Assembly (NCBI GenBank): GCA_052379645.1
Contig: JBQSYU010000011.1
Source of the DNA: Arthrobacter_H sp030452125
Lineage (GTDB): Bacteria > Actinomycetota > Actinomycetes > Actinomycetales > Micrococcaceae
DNA length: 64,000 nucleotides
Direction: 5' to 3' (one strand)
Of this stretch, positions 60,377-64,000 are shown one piece after another. Below the pieces are notes generated by a model that did no database searches, was not told the origin of the DNA, and was given only the letters and a program-made list of their open reading frames with translations. A program made the translations under genes and the position numbers. Each line of letters begins with the position of its first letter. Positions within the stretch are counted from its first letter, which is position 1.

Positions 60377-61122
60377 GCCGCCTGGATGGGGAGACCAAAC
60401 GCAAGCTCCGCGAGATGAACGCAGACGAGTTGCTGGAAGCGATCGATACCCAGGACGAGACACTGTCGATCAGTCTGTCGTTCGAAGAGCGGGTGAGGTT
60501 GGTTGTCGATGATGCCTATTCGACGTTCACGCATTCCAAGGTCGCGGGTCTGATTCGACGGGCTGGGTTGCGTTATCCAAACGCGGACCTGCGCCGTATT
60601 GATCTCCTTGACGAGCGCGGTCTGAACCGGCAGCTACTGAGCCAGCTCGGCACTTGCTCGTTCGTGACCCGGCAGCAGAACGTTGTCTTCCGGAGGTTCA
60701 CCGGATCGGGGAAGTCGTTTCTGGGATGCGCGATCGCCAAACGTGCCTGCGAGCATCGCATCCGCGCCCATTACGTGCGGATGCCTGACCTCGAGGAAGC
60801 TTGGGTCTCCGCTCAGGACACTCCCGGCGGTGCCGGGAAATTCTTGCGCAAGTATGCGGCCTTCACGCTCTTGGTCGTTGATGAATGGTTGCTGGACCGG
60901 CCGACGGAATCAATGCGGGGAATGCTGCTGGAGTTGATGGAGCGCCGTTAGGGCGAGACGTCGACGGTCTTCTGCACTCAGTATCAGCAGAAGGACTGGC
61001 ACCAGCGGCTCGGCTCCGGCGTCCATGCGGACGCAATCATGGACCGCATCATCCACAACACGGTCTGGGTCGAAACTGGCAACTACAACATGCGGGAGCA
61101 TACGGCGCTAGGCGGCGTCTAA
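60373..61122 (+). pseudogene. IS21 helper ATPase IstB (element 2), internal stop
   Basis: A TTG start (60373) overlaps the istA stop. VRLVVDDAYSTFTHSKVAGL, P-loop FTGSGKSFLGCAIAKRAC and Walker B LLVVDEWLL are present. A TAG at 60949-60951 after MLLELMERR stops the frame; the same frame then continues GETSTVFCTQYQQKDWHQRL and ends GNYNMREHTALGGV at 61122. The stop probably replaces Tyr of the usual R-R-Y-G-E-T sequence. With the istA frameshift it marks element 2 as non-autonomous. Confidence 0.87.
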
Positions 61123-61160
61123 TCCGTAGCGGAGAGCATCGGTGGCGCTATGCCAGACCG

Positions 61161-61823
61161 TTACTGGTGCTCTCTCGCACGATCGGTGGTGCTGAGTCGC
61201 ACGATCGGGTGGGGCTCAAAGCCTCTAATACTCAACTGCCCCTGCAGCGTCGGCCCGCAATGGGCGACGGTATCGCCTTCGAAAAACCCGGGCTCTTCCT
61301 CGACTTCATCGCTGGTCTTACGGATCGTGATCGAGTTACGCAAGATCTGGCCCGGCCGGGTCGTTGACCGGCCACGGATCGGAACCCCGGCCTTCGCCGG
61401 CGCCAAATACCTGTCAATGGTCGCCGCGCTCATATGTTCGAGCTCCTCCCTGACCGTGTGGCTGTATCGACTCTGCCCCGGGGCCAAGGTGTCGTGCTTC
61501 TCGAGGCTGTCCAGGACATCGGTCATCGAAGCGGCCAGATACTTTCCGCATTGCCCACCGCTGAGAGCCCAGACATGTTGAAGTACGCGGGTGGCATCGT
61601 AGGAATATTTACGGGCCTTGGTCTTCCTCCGATCGATCACCGCGACCGTCGCTGCAGCCCGCCCCGGCGGCTGGTGCAGGCGTTTGACGAGCTGTCGGCG
61701 TGCGTGGTCGCGGTTCCAACCAGTGATCTCGGTGACGGTATCTAGGATCCGTCCCTTGTCTGGTTTGGTGGCTTGCCGGTACGCGGTGGCGTATTTCTTG
61801 GTGATTTCCACGCGAGCGTTCAT
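61161..61823 (-). pseudogene. IS1202-like transposase, 3'-truncated
   Basis: The N-terminal half of a transposase related to the one at 16283: ITKKYATAYRQATKPDKGRI, ITGWNRDHARRQLVKRL, HMSAATIDRYLAPAKAG and SITIRKTSDEVEEEPGFF, ending soon after the first catalytic Asp (FEGDTVAHCGPTLQG). The remaining codons to 61161 are not transposase sequence and overlap the terminal repeats of IS21 element 2, which apparently cut the gene. The ATG at 61823 was chosen; 61841 is also in frame. It cannot be active. Confidence 0.82.
61175..61208. repeat. Terminal repeat boxes of IS21 element 2
   Basis: TCGCACGATCGG occurs at 61175-61186 and again at 61197-61208, 22 bases apart, just after istB. This fits the multiple terminal repeats of IS21 elements. 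A matching inverted set was not found near 58721-58818, so the left end may have been lost. Confidence 0.55.
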
Positions 61824-61861
61824 CGAGAGCCTGCTTTCCATGCTTCATGGTGCCAAGGTTT

Positions 61862-61919
61862 CGCGGGCAAAAGTATGTGAGGCACGGCTTCGGCTACGCG
61901 GGCACTTTCCATGAGGCTC
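61862..61919. repeat. Paired end boxes of the truncated IS1202-like element
   Basis: CGCGGGCAAAAGTATGTGAG (from 61862) and CGCGGGCACTTTCCATGAGG (from 61897) are 35 bases apart upstream of the transposase start. The spacing and the GAGGC core match the double boxes of the intact element at 16166-17548. Confidence 0.6.
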
Positions 61920-62251
61920 GTCGCCATCTAGCTATTGGATAGGCACTGGACTACCATCGGGGACCCAGCCAGAATCTTTCTGGCGGCTCCCGAAGGCATG
62001 AGCGGTGTACACCACTGAAGCGAATATTCAGTTGCGGGTTGAAACGTAATGCCTGCAGCGATTGGCGTAGCTTTTGTCGTCGTCTCGCACCGTGTCGCGT
62101 AGCCCCAACTCAGTTGGAAACGTCACGGTGAAACCAGTGAACTTTCAACAGGTTTCCTATCGTCGAGTCTATTCACTAAATGAATGCCAAACCTTGTAAA
62201 CGGAAGACCAAAATATATTTTAGGAAACTTCACAAAGCAAAAATGTAAATC
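61920..62251. other. AT-richer intergenic region
   Basis: About 330 bases between the IS nest and the TagE-like gene, with low GC near 62160-62250. It includes the sequence downstream of the minus-strand glycosyltransferase. No gene, terminator hairpin or repeat is evident. Confidence 0.4.
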
Positions 62252-64000
62252 CTAAAGTCTCTGTGCTGACGTTGAAAACGCCGCACGACCGGCCTCCGTT
62301 GTGATCGGCACCCAGCGGGGTGCCTGAATAGATGGAGACTCCAAAGTCCGCCGTATGGATACATTCTCGAAGACAGCAATCAAATACAACTCTGTCAGTG
62401 GACTGCTTCCTTGCGAAGAACTTGCTTCACTCAACATTCGCTGAGTAATCAGCCCGTCGAATTCGAGTCCTGATGATCCGGTGGAACTAACTTTCACGGG
62501 GACTGAGATAGCTGGGCCCTCCGCTCGATTCTCCAACTGCAGCCTAAATACTCCAGGCCCCTTCTTCAGGAAGTTTTTATCCGTCGCCCATGCTAGCTGT
62601 CCGGCAAGTTTCACATCGCCCATTCGAGTCTTCTCAAACTTCTTCAAGGTTGCGACGGTATTCGAAACATCACCCTCAGTATGGCGAGACCGCTTTTGAG
62701 ACCATGCTTGAGACACAACATTTGACCATTTTTGCAGAACGGTTTGGTCACTGAATTTGTAGCTCTCCTGCCAGGCAGTTTGACCCATCTCCCCAGCCAA
62801 TTTTTCGCTTCTGCATAGCCCAATAATCCGATGTGCTGCAGCGTCCACGTCGCCAATGGATACCAAGTAACCACTCTTAGAATCAGTGATCATTGCCTCG
62901 GGCCCATACTTGATGTCGAAGGATACAGGAGGGCATGCTAAACCCATACTCTCAATAAGCGTGAGAGGAAATCCCTCGTATCTGCTCGTGAGTAAAGAAA
63001 AACTAGCAGTAGCATACTTTGCAGCCGCGTTGTGTTCATATCCGCAAAGCTTGACATTTTGCGATAAGGAGAGGCGGTCGATCTTATTTTGCAAGGAAGC
63101 CTGAGCGGGCCCTTTACCGTATATTTCCAATTGGATACTAGGGATGGTTTCGCGGACTCGATCAATGATGTCGATGGCGATGCTGAAGTTCTTGTTTGGC
63201 AGAAGGCTTCCAATCATGATTCCAACGTTCGCCCTCCTATGGCCAAACGGCGGAAGACGTGGAGCAGGACTTGCCGGATTGGGAACGACAAACAAGTTAT
63301 CGGTCAAGCCGAATCGACTAGCGTAATCGTCACGTTGCCTATCAGTCAGGAATACCAAACCATCCCACCGCCAAGATTCGTCAAAAATTTTTGCACGGCT
63401 GGGAGCAATAGCGCTTCGGACTGGGTCTCGTGAACCGACGACATGACTGCTATGAATCACAACAAGCTTTACAGCATGCGACAATTCCAAAGTTCGAAGA
63501 TTGGTTGCTGCCTCCTTGTCGTCGAAAATAAAAGTAGTCTTCGAGTTGTCCGCTAGCTCGGTGAGCCAATTCCTGTAAAAGGCGCTGGCACTCCGGAAAA
63601 GTGCACAGGCCATTTCTTCCTTGTCGAGCAGCCAGACGCTCCTCTTTGTGGGCCGATTATCGTTGTCGAGAGTACTGACGTCTAAAAGGAAGGTACTGCC
63701 GTCGGGTCTAAAACACTCGCGATATACGATCGAGTTAGAAGAATTACGTGCTACCCGCATATAGAGGAGTCCTGCAGAATCATGGATCGACTCGTGCGAG
63801 ATCTCGGCTCGATCAACGAACGCAGCTCTCAATTGAGACAAGTTCGGCTGAGACACGGGCCCACTGCTCGGCTTTAGAATATCTTTTGAGCGGTAGTACT
63901 GAAAGACATTCAGAACTTCCATTTCTTCCCTGAGATAGCCGCGATCAACGAGTGATTGAAAAAGTTCTTTGTGATTTGGGTTCATATCGAAACAAAGAAT
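62252..64000 (-). CDS. TagE-like GT4 glycosyltransferase with extra C-terminal domain, N-terminus outside window
   Basis: The minus-strand frame is open to base 64000, so although an ATG lies at 63985 the gene probably starts beyond the edge. The visible part starts about where residue 45 of the related gene at 32753-34291 would lie, so the first GT-B strand and acceptor loop are missing. Motifs: VGIMIGSLLPNKNFSIAIDI, IQLEIYGKGPAQASLQNKI, E-x7-E in LTSRYEGFPLTLIESMGLAC, and VSFDIKYGPEAMITDSKSGY. Residues after about 430 form an unrecognised C-terminal domain (beta-rich by eye). Likely role: glycosylation of a teichoic-acid-type polymer. The local GC is lower than in the housekeeping block. 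Confidence 0.82.
   Translation of the reverse strand: MLCFDMNPNHKELFQSLVDRGYLREEMEVLNVFQYYRSKDILKPSSGPVSQPNLSQLRAAFVDRAEISHESIHDSAGLLYMRVARNSSNSIVYRECFRPDGSTFLLDVSTLDNDNRPTKRSVWLLDKEEMACALFRSASAFYRNWLTELADNSKTTFIFDDKEAATNLRTLELSHAVKLVVIHSSHVVGSRDPVRSAIAPSRAKIFDESWRWDGLVFLTDRQRDDYASRFGLTDNLFVVPNPASPAPRLPPFGHRRANVGIMIGSLLPNKNFSIAIDIIDRVRETIPSIQLEIYGKGPAQASLQNKIDRLSLSQNVKLCGYEHNAAAKYATASFSLLTSRYEGFPLTLIESMGLACPPVSFDIKYGPEAMITDSKSGYLVSIGDVDAAAHRIIGLCRSEKLAGEMGQTAWQESYKFSDQTVLQKWSNVVSQAWSQKRSRHTEGDVSNTVATLKKFEKTRMGDVKLAGQLAWATDKNFLKKGPGVFRLQLENRAEGPAISVPVKVSSTGSSGLEFDGLITQRMLSEASSSQGSSPLTELYLIAVFENVSIRRTLESPSIQAPRWVPITTEAGRAAFSTSAQRL

Overview
The window reads as chromosome of a high-GC Gram-positive actinobacterium, most likely Micrococcales and close to Micrococcaceae (Arthrobacter, Kocuria or Micrococcus-like). 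The reasons are the GC-rich coding style, frequent GTG starts, TANNNT-type -10 boxes, the actinobacterial DUF2469 and KH-domain genes, two adjacent lepB genes beside rplS, and an ole hydrocarbon cluster with a fused oleBC gene. I saw no rRNA, tRNA or CRISPR array. Names come from reading motifs in translated frames; no database search was possible.

Layout. (1) 1-2583: the end of an IS481-type element sits against a 5'-truncated CDP-glycerol glycerophosphotransferase. (2) 3791-14919, almost all minus strand: the conserved housekeeping block rpsP, KH protein, rimM, trmD, rplS, two lepB, rnhB, DUF2469, methyltransferase, then yraN-family gene, comM and dprA. One plus-strand TM2/Ltp surface protein interrupts it. 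(3) 15144-18603: a PrsW-family membrane protease gene apparently split near its 5' end by an intact IS1202-like element, then an aldo/keto reductase. (4) 18600-24781, minus: ffh, a NUDIX-fold protein lacking the catalytic glutamates, and a membrane esterase coupled to an MprF-like aminoacyl-phospholipid synthase. (5) 24922-27620, plus: a zwf-like dehydrogenase and two universal stress genes, each with nearly the same promoter and hairpin leader. (6) 27719-38483: ftsY among cell-surface modification genes (two acyltransferases, a GT4 glycosyltransferase, an MFS exporter), an IS110 element and transposon fossils. (7) 38577-50471: smc; the divergent oleA-oleBC-oleD cluster plus a serine hydrolase; then the minus-strand operon DUF177-rpmF-rnc-mutM. 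(8) 50938-54123: a TPR/glycerophosphotransferase fusion. (9) 54515-61920: a nest of decaying insertion sequences (an IS21 with an IS110 inside it, a second broken IS21, a truncated IS1202-like gene). (10) 62252-64000: a TagE-like glycosyltransferase running off the window.

How it fits together. The backbone is the usual bacterial core for translation, rRNA processing, protein export and chromosome maintenance (rpmF-rnc-mutM-smc-ftsY-ffh-rpsP-rimM-trmD-rplS-lepB-rnhB). It has been opened at several joints by envelope functions: teichoic-acid-type polymerases and glucosyltransferases, O-acyltransferases, aminoacyl-lipid synthesis and hydrolysis, and long-chain olefin synthesis. Insertion sequences cluster at the envelope genes and have broken at least one polymerase gene and probably the PrsW gene. 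The most unusual non-coding signals are the duplicated structured leaders of the two usp genes and the foldable 5' regions of both IS110 elements, which are candidate bridge RNAs.
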